DNA of 64,000 nt. It comes from Fibrobacterota bacterium (GTDB lineage: Bacteria > Fibrobacterota > Chitinivibrionia > Chitinivibrionales > Chitinispirillaceae). The notes under the pieces were generated by a model, which was not told the origin of the DNA, did not search any database, and saw only the letters and a program-made list of their open reading frames with translations. Numbering within the stretch: the stretch's first letter is position 1; each line of letters opens with the position of its first letter. Position numbers and translations under genes: made by a program. Shown one piece after another: positions 25,731-35,090 of this stretch. The stretch covers positions 1-64,000 of the forward strand of contig JAEZKP010000071.1 of assembly GCA_023436145.1 (NCBI GenBank). Direction: 5' to 3'.

Positions 25731-27422
25731 ATGCCAAAAAAACTTGGCGAATTACTGATTGAAAACGGAATCATAACTAAAGAGCAGCTTCTGGAAGGCC
25801 TCAAATACCAGACCACTAACGGATGTTTGCTTGGTGAGGCTCTGGTGGCAATCAGAGCAGTTGAAGATGAAGATGTTATTACTGTGTTTCTGGCTCAACA
25901 ACTGAAACTTGGAAAATTAAGTATTAAAGAGCTGGAATTCAACCCTGCGGTAGTGGATTTGATTCCTTATGATATCGCCCAGAAATATAACATCATAGCT
26001 TTAAACAAAGTCAATCGTGTTCTGACAGTAGCAATAAGCGATGCTAAAAACATATTTATGCTGGATGCAGTTAAATTTCTGACCGGATGTACCATAAAAC
26101 CGGTTCTGGCACCTGCAAAAGAGATTACAGAAGCAATAAATCTCAACTACGAAAACAACCAGGAAGTTGACTCCATATTAAACGATCTCAAAGGTGAAAA
26201 CCTGGAAGTACTGATGGAGGAGCAGGAAGATGAGCTGGAAGATATCTCCAGCGAAATTTCTGATGCCCCGGTTGTCAAACTGGTAAATCATCTTCTTTAC
26301 GAGGCAGTGCGTAAAAATGCCAGTGACATTCATATCGAAACCTACCAGCGGATTCTCAGGGTGCGCTACCGTATCGATGGTAAACTGGTAGAAATGACTC
26401 CGCTTCCTTACAGATTGCGCTCTTCAGTAATCTCCCGCATCAAAATAATGTCAAATCTGGATATTTCGGAGAGACGGCTTCCCCAGGATGGACGTCTGAA
26501 AATAAAACTGGGCCTAAAAACCATAGATATAAGAGTAAGCACCACCCCCACTATCTTCGGAGAAAAAGTGGTGATGAGAATTCTGGATGCATCCAATCTG
26601 ATGCTGGACATGTCAAAATTCGGAATTCATCCAAAAGGCCTTAAACACCTCACGGAGGCTCTTAACTCGCCCTATGGAATGGTTCTGGTAACCGGTCCCA
26701 CAGGAAGTGGAAAAACCACCACCCTCTACTCAGCCCTGAGTTCTCTTAACAAACCAGATGTGAACATTATGACCGCTGAAGATCCGGTGGAATATAACAT
26801 TGAAGGAATAAACCAAATTAACATTCACCAGGAGATTGGATTAACATTCGCAGCAGCATTGCGTTCCTTTCTCAGACAGGACCCCGATGTTATCATGGTT
26901 GGGGAGATCCGGGATCTGGAAACAGCAGAAATCGCGGTTAAGGCTGCCCTCACCGGGCATCTGGTCCTCAGTACGCTGCACACAAATGATTCCGCAAGTA
27001 CACTGACACGACTTACAGATATGGGAATCGATCCCTTTTTAACCGCTTCCGCAGTCAGACTTATCGTAGCTCAGAGACTGATACGACTCATCTGTACTAA
27101 TTGCAAGGTTGAGATCGACCCTCAGAACAATGAACTGCTTCCTTTCCTCAATCTGACAGCAGAAGAGAAAAAAGACCTGAAACTTTTTAAAGGAGAGGGC
27201 TGTGCACTGTGTAATAAAACCGGTTATCATGGACGAAGCGGACTTTATGAAATTCTGCCAATCAATTTGAAAACTCAGGAAATGATTATATCGAAAGCAC
27301 CTCCATACACGATAAGAAACCAGGCCATGTCTGACGGAATGATGTCCTTGCGTCAGATAGCTCTGGATAAACTCAGGGCCGGCTTGACGACTGTGGAGGA
27401 AGTACTGGGAGCTACCAGTTGA
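25731..27422 (+). CDS. pilB: PilB/GspE-type assembly ATPase of type IV pili
   Basis: 563 residues. An N-terminal GspE_N domain (about 1-150) precedes the ATPase core with Walker A GPTGSGKTT, Asp box (TAEDPVEYNIEG), Walker B DPDVIMVGEIRDLETAEIA and the HLVLSTLHTND His box. The zinc tetracysteine pair (CTNC ... CALC) distinguishes PilB/GspE from PilT. It powers pilus extension. The ATG at 25731 is preferred over a GTG two codons earlier because AGGGTGA then falls 3-5 nt upstream. It is followed by pilT and pilC on the same strand. Confidence 0.93.
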   Translation: MPKKLGELLIENGIITKEQLLEGLKYQTTNGCLLGEALVAIRAVEDEDVITVFLAQQLKLGKLSIKELEFNPAVVDLIPYDIAQKYNIIALNKVNRVLTVAISDAKNIFMLDAVKFLTGCTIKPVLAPAKEITEAINLNYENNQEVDSILNDLKGENLEVLMEEQEDELEDISSEISDAPVVKLVNHLLYEAVRKNASDIHIETYQRILRVRYRIDGKLVEMTPLPYRLRSSVISRIKIMSNLDISERRLPQDGRLKIKLGLKTIDIRVSTTPTIFGEKVVMRILDASNLMLDMSKFGIHPKGLKHLTEALNSPYGMVLVTGPTGSGKTTTLYSALSSLNKPDVNIMTAEDPVEYNIEGINQINIHQEIGLTFAAALRSFLRQDPDVIMVGEIRDLETAEIAVKAALTGHLVLSTLHTNDSASTLTRLTDMGIDPFLTASAVRLIVAQRLIRLICTNCKVEIDPQNNELLPFLNLTAEEKKDLKLFKGEGCALCNKTGYHGRSGLYEILPINLKTQEMIISKAPPYTIRNQAMSDGMMSLRQIALDKLRAGLTTVEEVLGATS

Positions 27423-27468
27423 AACTTTTATCCCTTTTTTTTTACCTTTTTAAATAGTACTTTTAAAT

Positions 27469-28542
27469 ATGATCTCAATGCACGAACTTCTCAAACGCAT
27501 GTCTGAACTTAACGCCTCAGACCTTCATCTGACAGTCGGAGCTGCTCCATTGTATCGGGTCGATGGAAGACTTATCCCGGTGGATGCAGAAAAACTCACC
27601 GCAGACCACACTCTGAAGCTCTGCTACAGTATAATGAACGAGGCACAGAAGAAAGTCTTTGAACAGAAAAAAGAGGTGGATTTCTCCTTTGGTGTGCAAA
27701 ATCTTTCCAGATACCGGGCAAACGTATTTCTTCAACGAGGTTGCTGTACCTGTGCCATACGCCAGATTCCTTTCCAGATCAGAGCACTTGAGGAACTGGG
27801 ATTACCACCAATAGTATCAAAATTAACAGAACGCCCTAATGGCCTGGTGCTGGTTACCGGACCAACCGGAAGCGGAAAAAGCACCACTCTGGCAGCAATG
27901 ATCGATAAAATCAACAATCAACTGGAAGGGCATATCTTAACTGTTGAAGATCCCATCGAATTTGTACATAAACACAAAAAATGTATTATTAACCAAAGAG
28001 AAATTCATCAGGATAGCGATAGCTTTTCCAGCGCTCTTAGGGTTGCATTGCGACAGGATCCAGATGTGGTGTTGATTGGTGAGATGAGGGATCTTGAAAC
28101 TATACAGGCCGCTTTAAGTATCGCCGAGACGGGTCATCTTACTCTGGCCACCCTTCATACCAACTCTGCAGCTCAAACTATTAACAGAATTATTGATGTT
28201 TTCCCTTCTGACCAGAAAGCCACTATACGGGCACAATTAGCAATGGTTCTGGAAGGGATAATAAGCCAGGCACTTCTTCCAAAAATTGGCGGAGGAAGAG
28301 TCATGGCTTGTGAGATTATGATCGCCACTACAGCTGTAAGAGCCTTGATCCGTGATGATAAAATCCATCAGTTACAGGGGATGCTGGAGATAGGACAGAA
28401 ATATGGAATGCAGACTATGAATTCAGAACTTATCCGCTTGTATCAGCGTCGGATTATTACCAAAACAGATGCTGTTGGGAGAAGTCCTGATCCGGAGAAT
28501 ATGTTGAAAGTTCTGGACAGTAATAATAACTTTCGTTCGTAA
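27469..28542 (+). CDS. pilT: PilT-type twitching motility retraction ATPase
   Basis: 357 residues, the typical PilT length. N-terminal PAS-like domain (LLKRMSELNASDLHLTVG), Walker A GPTGSGKST, Walker B DPDVVLIGEMRDLETIQAA, His box TLATLHTNSAAQT and the C-terminal retraction motif variant AVRALIRDDKIHQLQ (canonical AIRNLIREGK). It depolymerises pili for twitching. No strong Shine-Dalgarno precedes the ATG at 27469, so translation may begin at the second Met, three codons on. It is 46 bp after pilB. Confidence 0.95.
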   Translation: MISMHELLKRMSELNASDLHLTVGAAPLYRVDGRLIPVDAEKLTADHTLKLCYSIMNEAQKKVFEQKKEVDFSFGVQNLSRYRANVFLQRGCCTCAIRQIPFQIRALEELGLPPIVSKLTERPNGLVLVTGPTGSGKSTTLAAMIDKINNQLEGHILTVEDPIEFVHKHKKCIINQREIHQDSDSFSSALRVALRQDPDVVLIGEMRDLETIQAALSIAETGHLTLATLHTNSAAQTINRIIDVFPSDQKATIRAQLAMVLEGIISQALLPKIGGGRVMACEIMIATTAVRALIRDDKIHQLQGMLEIGQKYGMQTMNSELIRLYQRRIITKTDAVGRSPDPENMLKVLDSNNNFRS

Positions 28543-28626
28543 TATAAATTAAATTTAACAGCAAAGATATACAATCGGCAGTCCTTTGGTATGCCGAAAA
28601 AAAAAGGAAATTCCAGGAGTACATAA

Positions 28627-29829
28627 ATGGCTCGCTTTTATTATACCGGTGTAACCAGCTCCGGCAAACAGGTCAAGGGTGAAATTCAGGCAGATAACAA
28701 AAATGAAGTTATCAGCCTCCTGAGAAAAAAGAAAGTCCGCCCGCTTTCTATCCGCAATGCATCGCTGGACATAAACCTTTCATTTCTGGAAACCGTCGGA
28801 CTCAAAGATATAAGCAGATTCACCAGACAATTCTCTGCCATGACTTCCGCAGGTCTGCCTCTGGTACAATGTCTTGACATACTATCTGCACAGACTGAAA
28901 ACAAAAAGCTCGCCAGCGCTGTAAAACAGATCTCAACCGATATTCAGGGAGGAGCTACGCTGGCTGAATCCCTACAGAAGCACCCGTCAATTTTCAATTC
29001 ACTTTATTGCAATATGGTAGCAGCAGGTGAAGCCAGCGGTAATCTTGATGTTGTACTCAACAGACTTGCAGACTACCAGGAAAAATCAGAATCCTTGCGA
29101 CGTAAAATCAAAGGTGCAATGACCTACCCCATAATGGTACTTATTGCCGCGATTCTGGCAACTGTGGTAATGTTTACATTCGTAGTTCCCACATTCACTC
29201 AGATGTTTGCAGATATGGGAGGCACTCTTCCTCTTCCCACTCGCATCGTTATGCAGATATCGGACTTCCTGGTCCAATATTATCATCTTATCATCCTTTC
29301 CGCTGCCGGCATCGGAGTAGCCTTTTATTATTATAACAAAACTCCCGATGGTAAAATGAGAATCGATTCCATAAAACTTAAGCTTCCGGTATTTGGTGAT
29401 CTGGAAAGAAAAAGTTCTATTAGCCGTTTCTCTCAAACTCTTTCCACTTTGCTGACCAGTGGAGTTACCATTCTGGATGCACTCTCAATTACAGCCAAAA
29501 CCGCAGGTAACAAAGTACTTGAAAAAGGGATCTTTAAAACTCTGGAGAGGATTTCAGGGGGGCAAACCATAGCCGAACCATTAAAAGAAACCGGTGTTTT
29601 CCCCCCGATGGTTATCCATATGATAGCAGTCGGAGAAAAAACCGGTGATCTGGCAGAGATGCTTAAAAAAGTTGCAGACTTCTATCAGGAGGAGGTGGAT
29701 GCAGCAATTGATGCACTGACTTCCATAATTGATCCGGTAATGATTCTGGGGGTGGGATTGATTATCGGTGGTACTTTGATAGCTATGTACTTGCCAATGT
29801 TTGATTTAATAGGTACCATCAAGGCATAA
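28627..29829 (+). CDS. pilC: PilC/GspF-type inner-membrane platform protein
   Basis: 400 residues with two GspF domains (about 65-190 and 268-390). Signatures are FTRQFSAMTSAGLPLVQCLDIL and FSQTLSTLLTSGVTILDALSI, with three or four membrane helices. It is the pilus platform that PilB and PilT act on. AGGAG lies 7 nt upstream of the ATG. An 84-bp gap after pilT contains a CGGCA/TGCCG hairpin followed by A residues. Confidence 0.95.
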   Translation: MARFYYTGVTSSGKQVKGEIQADNKNEVISLLRKKKVRPLSIRNASLDINLSFLETVGLKDISRFTRQFSAMTSAGLPLVQCLDILSAQTENKKLASAVKQISTDIQGGATLAESLQKHPSIFNSLYCNMVAAGEASGNLDVVLNRLADYQEKSESLRRKIKGAMTYPIMVLIAAILATVVMFTFVVPTFTQMFADMGGTLPLPTRIVMQISDFLVQYYHLIILSAAGIGVAFYYYNKTPDGKMRIDSIKLKLPVFGDLERKSSISRFSQTLSTLLTSGVTILDALSITAKTAGNKVLEKGIFKTLERISGGQTIAEPLKETGVFPPMVIHMIAVGEKTGDLAEMLKKVADFYQEEVDAAIDALTSIIDPVMILGVGLIIGGTLIAMYLPMFDLIGTIKA

Positions 29830-29841
29830 CCAAATACCTGC

Positions 29842-29868
29842 TAAAGATTCCTGGAATTATGCCGATAA
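29842..29868 (+). promoter_or_regulatory. Sigma-28 (FliA) promoter of flgM
   Basis: TAAAGATT, an 11-bp spacer and GCCGATAA match the flagellar sigma-28 consensus (TAAAGTTT-N11-GCCGATAA) at 15 of 16 box positions, with ideal spacing. It ends 30 bp before the flgM ATG and lies just after the pilC stop. Confidence 0.85.
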
Positions 29869-29898
29869 TATTAATAGCTTAGAAAGGTGGTGATCAAC

Positions 29899-30228
29899 AT
29901 GCGTATTAATGCAGTTACTCAACCATTCAATGCCGAATTGCGTAAAATTGAAGCAAGTCGCAAAGTAGAAAAAGAATCGAAAACCAATAAAGTGTCTGAT
30001 CGCTCCGATATCTCATCCGGTGCTCAAGAGCTCAATGAAACAAAAGCTCAGTTTGATACCATTGCCGCCACAATGTCCTCGATGCCAGACATACGCAATG
30101 AAAAACTCCATGCAGTCCGCTTAAAAATTGATAGCGGCTATTACAATTCAGATGAGTTTCTGGATAAACTGGCGGAGAGATTGCTCAATGAATTTGGATT
30201 GAAAGACAGCGACACTAAAACTCTTTAA
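29899..30228 (+). CDS. flgM: FlgM, anti-sigma-28 factor
   Basis: 109 residues. The N-terminal half is polar and probably disordered. The C-terminal sigma-binding region reads RNEKLHAVRLKIDSGYYNSDEFLDKLAERLLNEF, the family's V-x-x-L/I-K-x-x-I-x-x-G-x-Y pattern. FlgM holds FliA inactive until it is exported through the completed hook. The ATG at 29899 follows AAGGTGGTGAT by about 4 nt; an upstream GTG lies within that site. The perfect sigma-28 promoter just upstream implies feedback control. Confidence 0.88.
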   Translation: MRINAVTQPFNAELRKIEASRKVEKESKTNKVSDRSDISSGAQELNETKAQFDTIAATMSSMPDIRNEKLHAVRLKIDSGYYNSDEFLDKLAERLLNEFGLKDSDTKTL

Positions 30229-30383
30229 CCAGCCTTAGTCTCCTTCTGTCTGTTTTTCCTTCCCGATAATCCCTAACTTTGTTTATTACTTCTTATTTGT
30301 GCTTATCTGATGGCAGATGTACAAAGATCTGTTTTGTATGTTTCTTATACCAATATTAAATACATAATATATTTTAAAAAACC

Positions 30384-31349
30384 ATGTTTCCTACAAAAGC
30401 AGAACTTATATCACAATTCAAGAGTCCTGTATATACAACCCATACAAAATTTCCCTCTTTACGGACATTCACGTGTCTGCATAGATGGAAAAACCGTCCG
30501 ATAATCGAACTGGAAAAACTGAAAATCGAGATACTGGGTATTGATTTCATGGAATTTTCCGGAACAGAAAAGTTTGACTCTCAATTACGGTTTCAGCAGG
30601 ACTGTTTCAGATTATGGTATCAATTGGATGGCACCGGAATTTTAGAGAATGTAACCCGGCAGAATTTCGGGACAGCCCGCCCCGGACTGCTGGGAATAAT
30701 GGATTTAGGCGAACGCCATACCTATTTGCATCAAAAGGGAAATCTTGAATGTTTTCAGCTGCTTTTCTCACTTTTACCTTCACAGCATGCCAAATGTTAC
30801 TGGAATTCTGAAATTGAAGGTAAAATCATACTCGAAAACAATGAGCGGCATTATTTTGAGAGTCTTATTTTTGATCTTTTACTGGTCATTGACCAGAAAA
30901 AAGAGATACTGGGCCTGGCCACAATTTCACGTATTCTGGAAATACTGGTAGTTCTGTTCAAAAAGGGAATCCTGATAGTGGAAGAGAGCCAGTTTCCTAA
31001 AAACAAAGCCAAAAGTCTGGTTGCCAAAGCCAAACAATTTATGGATCTTCACTATTCCGATATGGAGCATCAGTTGGAATTAGAGAAAGAGTGCGGCGTG
31101 GATATCAACTATCTTAACATTATTTTTAAAAAGGAAACCGGACTCACCCTGTATCAGTATATTTGTTTAGTTCGAATGGAGCATGCGAAATTTCTTCTGG
31201 AAACGACTCAGAGTTCTGTTTCTGACATATCAAAGACTGTGGGGTATCCAAACAGCAACTCTTTCACCCGTGCATTTAAACGGCATGTCAATTTAACCCC
31301 GCAGGATTTTAGGCAGAAAAATTATCATCAGAATATTAAACTTTCCTGA
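30384..31349 (+). CDS. AraC-family transcriptional regulator
   Basis: 321 residues. The N-terminal part (about 40-150) looks like a cupin-type sensing domain (FRLWYQLDGTGILEN, RPGLLGIMDLGERHTY). The C-terminal double HTH (about 212-310) has the AraC hallmark SVSDISKTVGYPNSNSFTRAFKRHVNLTPQDFR. The ligand and targets are unknown. The start is uncertain because no Shine-Dalgarno precedes the ATG at 30384. It is oriented toward lysC, with a 24-bp gap. Confidence 0.85.
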   Translation: MFPTKAELISQFKSPVYTTHTKFPSLRTFTCLHRWKNRPIIELEKLKIEILGIDFMEFSGTEKFDSQLRFQQDCFRLWYQLDGTGILENVTRQNFGTARPGLLGIMDLGERHTYLHQKGNLECFQLLFSLLPSQHAKCYWNSEIEGKIILENNERHYFESLIFDLLLVIDQKKEILGLATISRILEILVVLFKKGILIVEESQFPKNKAKSLVAKAKQFMDLHYSDMEHQLELEKECGVDINYLNIIFKKETGLTLYQYICLVRMEHAKFLLETTQSSVSDISKTVGYPNSNSFTRAFKRHVNLTPQDFRQKNYHQNIKLS

Positions 31350-31373
31350 AATTTAATTTTAAACGGAGTCATT

Positions 31374-32738
31374 ATGAAATATATTGTCTGTAAATTTGGA
31401 GGCAGTTCAGTTGCCACCAGTGAGAAAATCCAGCAGATTGTAAAAATCATGGAGCAGAATCCCTTGCGCCGCTGCATTGTACTTTCTGCACCTGGTAAAG
31501 CACCAAACTTCGCTATCAAAGTCACCGACCTGCTTATAAAGGCGTCCCAAAAAGCACTGGCAGGAGAAGATTATTCACAGGAAGTCAGACAGATTACTGA
31601 ACGGTTCAACTCGATCTACCATTCTCTTGATCTTCCTATTGAGAAAATTCAAACTATCGTTTCTGATATTGACCGGCGTCTCTCATCTGACAAATCTCAC
31701 AGTGGAAAATTCAGAGATCTTGTGGTAGCTGCCGGTGAAGATATCAACTGTCAGTTATTTGCTGAATACCTTAATTTCATTGGTATGAAAGCCTCCTACA
31801 TCTCTCCGTTGCAGGCTGGTCTTATAGTAACTCCGGTATTCGGTGATGCCCAGCCCATTGCAGAAGTCGCTTTAAAACTTGCCTCATTAAAACGCCTGAT
31901 ACCGGACCAGATTCTGGTTTTTCCGGGCTTTTTCGGTTACACCGCAGATGGTGATGTTGCGACTTTCAGCAGAGGAGGATCTGATCTTACCGGTGCAATA
32001 CTGGCTGAAGCACTGGATGTGGCAGAATATGAGAACTGGACTGATGTAGATGGTATTTTCAGCGCTCATCCTCAAATGGTAGATTCACCATCGCAAATCC
32101 CTGCTTTAACTTACCGGGAAATGAGAGAGTTGTCTTACATTGGTTTCAATGTTCTTCATGAAGAAGCAGTCCGTCCGGTAATGCGAAAGAAAATACCGAT
32201 CCGTCTGAGAAATACAAATAATATTAAAAACGAAGGAACTCTGGTAGTTTCAGAACGTCTCCCAAGCGAACGGGATATCATAGGTATAGCTTCCGGGAAT
32301 GGCTACTGCAGCTTCACTCTTCACAAGTTTCTTATGAACCGGGAGAAAGGGTTTGGAAGACGTCTGCTTTCCATCTTTGAGGATATGGACCTCTCATACG
32401 AACACTGCCCATCAGGAGTAGATAATATTTCAGTAATCCTGGATCAGGGACAACTGAAACCGGAAGCGGTTAACAATATTATTCGCACCATCAGCGAGGA
32501 GTTGAATCCCGATGATATCCGTACCGAATTTGGAATCTCTCTTATAGCGGTGGTGGGAGAAGGACTGATCCATAAAATTGGTGTTCTGGCTCAAGCGGCA
32601 AAAGCACTGTCATCTGCCGGTGTAAACATAAAAATGATAAATCAGGGCAGTTCTGAAATGAGTATTATTTTCGGCATCGATACTTCCGATGAAAAAAAGG
32701 CAGTCTGCGCTCTGTATAATGAATTCTTTTCCAAATAA
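31374..32738 (+). CDS. lysC: Aspartate kinase
   Basis: 454 residues. It catalyses aspartate phosphorylation, the first step toward Lys, Thr and Met. N-terminal kinase motif YIVCKFGGSSVATSEKI, the substrate region FSRGGSDLTGAILAEAL-x-ENWTDVDGIFSAHP, and two C-terminal ACT domains (about 305-450, GIASGNGYCSFTL and ISLIAVVGEGLIHKIGVLAQAAKALSSAGVNIKMINQG) for feedback inhibition. It is monofunctional, with no homoserine dehydrogenase domain. GGAG lies 5 nt before the ATG. A strong hairpin follows the stop. Confidence 0.95.
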   Translation: MKYIVCKFGGSSVATSEKIQQIVKIMEQNPLRRCIVLSAPGKAPNFAIKVTDLLIKASQKALAGEDYSQEVRQITERFNSIYHSLDLPIEKIQTIVSDIDRRLSSDKSHSGKFRDLVVAAGEDINCQLFAEYLNFIGMKASYISPLQAGLIVTPVFGDAQPIAEVALKLASLKRLIPDQILVFPGFFGYTADGDVATFSRGGSDLTGAILAEALDVAEYENWTDVDGIFSAHPQMVDSPSQIPALTYREMRELSYIGFNVLHEEAVRPVMRKKIPIRLRNTNNIKNEGTLVVSERLPSERDIIGIASGNGYCSFTLHKFLMNREKGFGRRLLSIFEDMDLSYEHCPSGVDNISVILDQGQLKPEAVNNIIRTISEELNPDDIRTEFGISLIAVVGEGLIHKIGVLAQAAKALSSAGVNIKMINQGSSEMSIIFGIDTSDEKKAVCALYNEFFSK

Positions 32739-32743
32739 AACAG

Positions 32744-32767
32744 GCTATTCCCCGAAAGGGGAATAGC
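32744..32767 (+). terminator. Hairpin terminator after lysC
   Basis: A perfect 10-bp stem (GCTATTCCCC/GGGGAATAGC) with a GAAA tetraloop begins 6 bp after the lysC stop codon. The downstream AGCTTTAGTTTCC is only moderately T-rich. The GNRA loop and position make it a credible terminator or 3'-end stabiliser. Confidence 0.7.
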
Positions 32768-33309
32768 AGCTTTAGTTTCCAGCTGCAATTCCCCCTTTCC
32801 TCCGATGTACTCTGCCAGGTACTTTATTTCTCTATCACCACAGCCCCATCTGTTTTATTCCAAAGCTGTGTTAACGGATCTTTTTTCAATATTAATATGT
32901 GCAACGGTACAGTTGTACTGGTCAGATCAAAAAAATTTCACCAGAGTTTTTCTTACAAGCAATATTTAAGTATTACAAAACGAATACTATATCAATTTTA
33001 CTTAAGAAGATGACCGGATCACTATAGAAAAAATAAATAGCTTTTGGGTTTTCCCTGAATTTAGAAGTAAATATAAACCGGAAATGTATAACAGCATAAG
33101 TGATAAGAGCAATGACAGAGAACAGCCTGATACCGGAGAGAAACCGGGTAAGGAGAAGTGTAACAGGCAGGTTTAGTGAAAATTGATGAATAAAATGGGA
33201 AATATTCGAATTTATATTAAAAAAGATATTGCATATCATAATACACATAGTTATTTTACAACAAATAAAAGTCTCCCGCATAGAAATCTCGTATTCGTTA
33301 TCAATTTAC
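32768..33309. other. Long intergenic region between lysC and the double-HTH gene
   Basis: About 540 bp without a supported gene. A 102-codon minus-strand frame (32973-33281) encodes a Phe/Ile-rich product without a ribosome binding site and is probably spurious. No tRNA-like or riboswitch-like fold could be recognised by eye. Confidence 0.5.
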
Positions 33310-33338
33310 TTGCAATGTATTGGAATAAGTGCTACTAT
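33310..33338 (+). promoter_or_regulatory. Sigma-70-type promoter of the double-HTH gene
   Basis: TTGCAA (33310-33315), a 17-bp spacer and TACTAT (33333-33338) lie about 44 bp before the ATG at 33382. The match to consensus is good at both boxes. Confidence 0.55.
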
Positions 33339-33381
33339 ATATCTTAATCAATTTACCACCTGTTGAAAGGAGATGCTGAAA

Positions 33382-33690
33382 ATGGCAAGAATCAGCAAAA
33401 CAGAGCTCATTAGACTTCAAAAGAAATTCAAAACTGATGCTAGAATCGGTGAAGAATTCGGGATCACCAGGCAGGCTGTTCATCAGCTCAGAAAGAAATA
33501 CGGTATTGAGTCAAGAACTGCGGGAAATCCTGAGAGGAATAAGGAAATGGTTGCCTTACGCGAGTCTGGACACAGTGTAGAAGCGATTGCTAAGAAATTC
33601 AAACTTTCTATCCCTCAGACTTATAGAATTCTGAAGGAAACTGCAAGCGCTATGAAACCAGCCAAGAAAAAAGGCGCTAAGAAACGCTAA
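33382..33690 (+). CDS. Small double helix-turn-helix protein with basic tail
   Basis: 102 residues. Two HTH motifs are visible: DARIGEEFGITRQAVHQLRKKYGI (about 19-42) and SVEAIAKKFKLSIPQTYRIL (about 66-85). A lysine-rich tail (PAKKKGAKKR) follows, suited to non-specific DNA contact. The ATG at 33382 is preferred over one 9 nt earlier because GAAAGGAG then has a 9-nt rather than zero spacing. I do not recognise the family. A nucleoid-associated or global regulator role is possible. Confidence 0.75.
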   Translation: MARISKTELIRLQKKFKTDARIGEEFGITRQAVHQLRKKYGIESRTAGNPERNKEMVALRESGHSVEAIAKKFKLSIPQTYRILKETASAMKPAKKKGAKKR

Positions 33691-33700
33691 TTACCACATA

Positions 33701-33727
33701 CCCCGGTTTTTATCATAGAAACCGGGG
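33701..33727. terminator. Bidirectional hairpin between convergent genes
   Basis: CCCCGGTTT and AAACCGGGG form a perfect 9-bp stem with a 9-nt loop, 10 bp after the double-HTH stop and upstream of the 3' end of the oppositely oriented ferredoxin gene. No U tract follows on either strand, but position and stability suggest shared termination. Confidence 0.55.
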
Positions 33728-33820
33728 ACACCTAAAAAATTAATTATTCTCTCCTTTAATAAATACCACAAGTATATTGGCAAATGGGTATTTCTGTTGT
33801 GTATGACTGACTGACTATAT

Positions 33821-34018
33821 CTACACTTGACAATAAATTTTGATAGCATTTTCCGGACAATTATCCGCCGCGTTCTGATACTCCTGCTCATACCAGGATG
33901 GAATCGCTTTATGTCTGGGTACCGCTTTCCCATCTGTACTCATATCGAAAGCATCGGGACAGATACTGGCACACAATCCGCATCCGGTGCAGATATCGTT
34001 ATCAACTATGACTCTCAT
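33821..34018 (-). CDS. Small 4Fe-4S ferredoxin
   Basis: 65 residues. CTGCGLCASICP near the N-terminus and NCPENAI near the C-terminus supply the four cluster ligands (Cys-x2-Cys-x2-Cys ... Cys-Pro), the arrangement of single-cluster ferredoxins of the Thermotoga/Desulfovibrio type. It is a cytoplasmic electron carrier; its partners are not in the neighbourhood. GGGGGA lies 5 nt before the ATG, so the start is firm. Confidence 0.88.
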   Translation of the reverse strand: MRVIVDNDICTGCGLCASICPDAFDMSTDGKAVPRHKAIPSWYEQEYQNAADNCPENAIKIYCQV

Positions 34019-34310
34019 TTTTTCCCCCGGTAAACAGTCGAAATTAAATCTTCATGGTGATACTCTGCAATCAGAGTGCCAGCTACCCCACAAGTGCCAG
34101 ACTTTTCAGCTTAAGATTAGTCTGCTTTCTTTAAAATAAAAACAGATTATCCATAGCAACATTCATACCACTGAAAGAACCACTCGCTCAAGGCACAAAG
34201 TTTGCAAGCCACTAACTAGAGCGGAAAAAAACGCGATTACTGAAAATGAGAATACAATTGAATGAAAAAATAAGAAAAACTGCCCTTCAATTGCGCTCTG
34301 CAGAAAACAA

Positions 34311-35090
34311 ATGGAAATCATTAACCGGACATTAAAATTCACTATTAATGAATTGCAGAACTTTTACATTCTGGTTCAGCAAAGTGTTACAAGTCTATTC
34401 AAACGCCCTTTCTACCTGAGAGATCTGATAGAACAAATGGACTACGCAGGTGCAGGCACCATGATCATCATTATTCTGGTAGCCCTTTTTATAGGCATGG
34501 CCCTCTCTCTTCAAATCGCCGCAGAATTTTCTGTCCTGGGAATGCAAATGTATACCGGAAGAGTGGTAGGGATTTCCATCATAAGTGAAATCGGACCAGT
34601 AGCTGCAGCTCTGGTGTTTGCAGGAAGAGCTGGTTCAGGAATGGCTTCAGAGCTGGGGACTCTCGTCCTTAGACATCAGGTAGACACTCTCAGAGTCTTC
34701 GGTGTCGATCCTGTAAAGAAACTTATTACCCCCAGAGTCTTTGGCTCCATTCTCATGCTGCCAGCCCTCACAATCATTGCAGATCTGGTTTCCCTTCTGG
34801 GAGCCTATTATATAATCTCCGTTGTTAATAACCAGAGCAGCACCGTTTACTGGGATTCCATCCGACTCATCCTGATCCCCCAGTATATCTTTTCCGGTAC
34901 TGTTAAACCTTTCGTTTTCGGCCTGATAATCTCATCTATAAGCTGCTACACCGGCTTTACCACCAAAGGAGGAGCAGTAGGCCTGAAAAGTTCCACTACC
35001 AGAGCATTTGTGCTTTCTACCATATCCATAATATTTTGCGATTTTATCATTACTAAAATTATTCTGTTTACATTTGGATACCCGGTATGA
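34311..35090 (+). CDS. mlaE: MlaE-type permease of a lipid ABC transporter
   Basis: 259 residues, about five membrane helices. The MlaE/TTG2B pattern includes EIGPVAAALVFAGRAGSGMASELGTLVLRHQVDTLRVFGVDP and GGAVGLKSSTTRAFVLS. It moves phospholipids between inner and outer membranes with MlaF and MlaD. No clear Shine-Dalgarno precedes the ATG. The next gene overlaps its stop by 4 bp (ATGA). Confidence 0.92.
   Translation: MEIINRTLKFTINELQNFYILVQQSVTSLFKRPFYLRDLIEQMDYAGAGTMIIIILVALFIGMALSLQIAAEFSVLGMQMYTGRVVGISIISEIGPVAAALVFAGRAGSGMASELGTLVLRHQVDTLRVFGVDPVKKLITPRVFGSILMLPALTIIADLVSLLGAYYIISVVNNQSSTVYWDSIRLILIPQYIFSGTVKPFVFGLIISSISCYTGFTTKGGAVGLKSSTTRAFVLSTISIIFCDFIITKIILFTFGYPV

Noticed and set aside
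28578..28612. CGGCA/TGCCG hairpin before pilC as a terminator
   Set aside because: Followed by A residues rather than T on the transcribed strand, so it does not fit an intrinsic terminator for pilT; left unassigned.
32973..33281. 102-codon minus-strand frame, hydrophobic
   Set aside because: No ribosome binding site, Phe/Ile-rich composition expected from AT-rich noncoding DNA, no recognisable motif.
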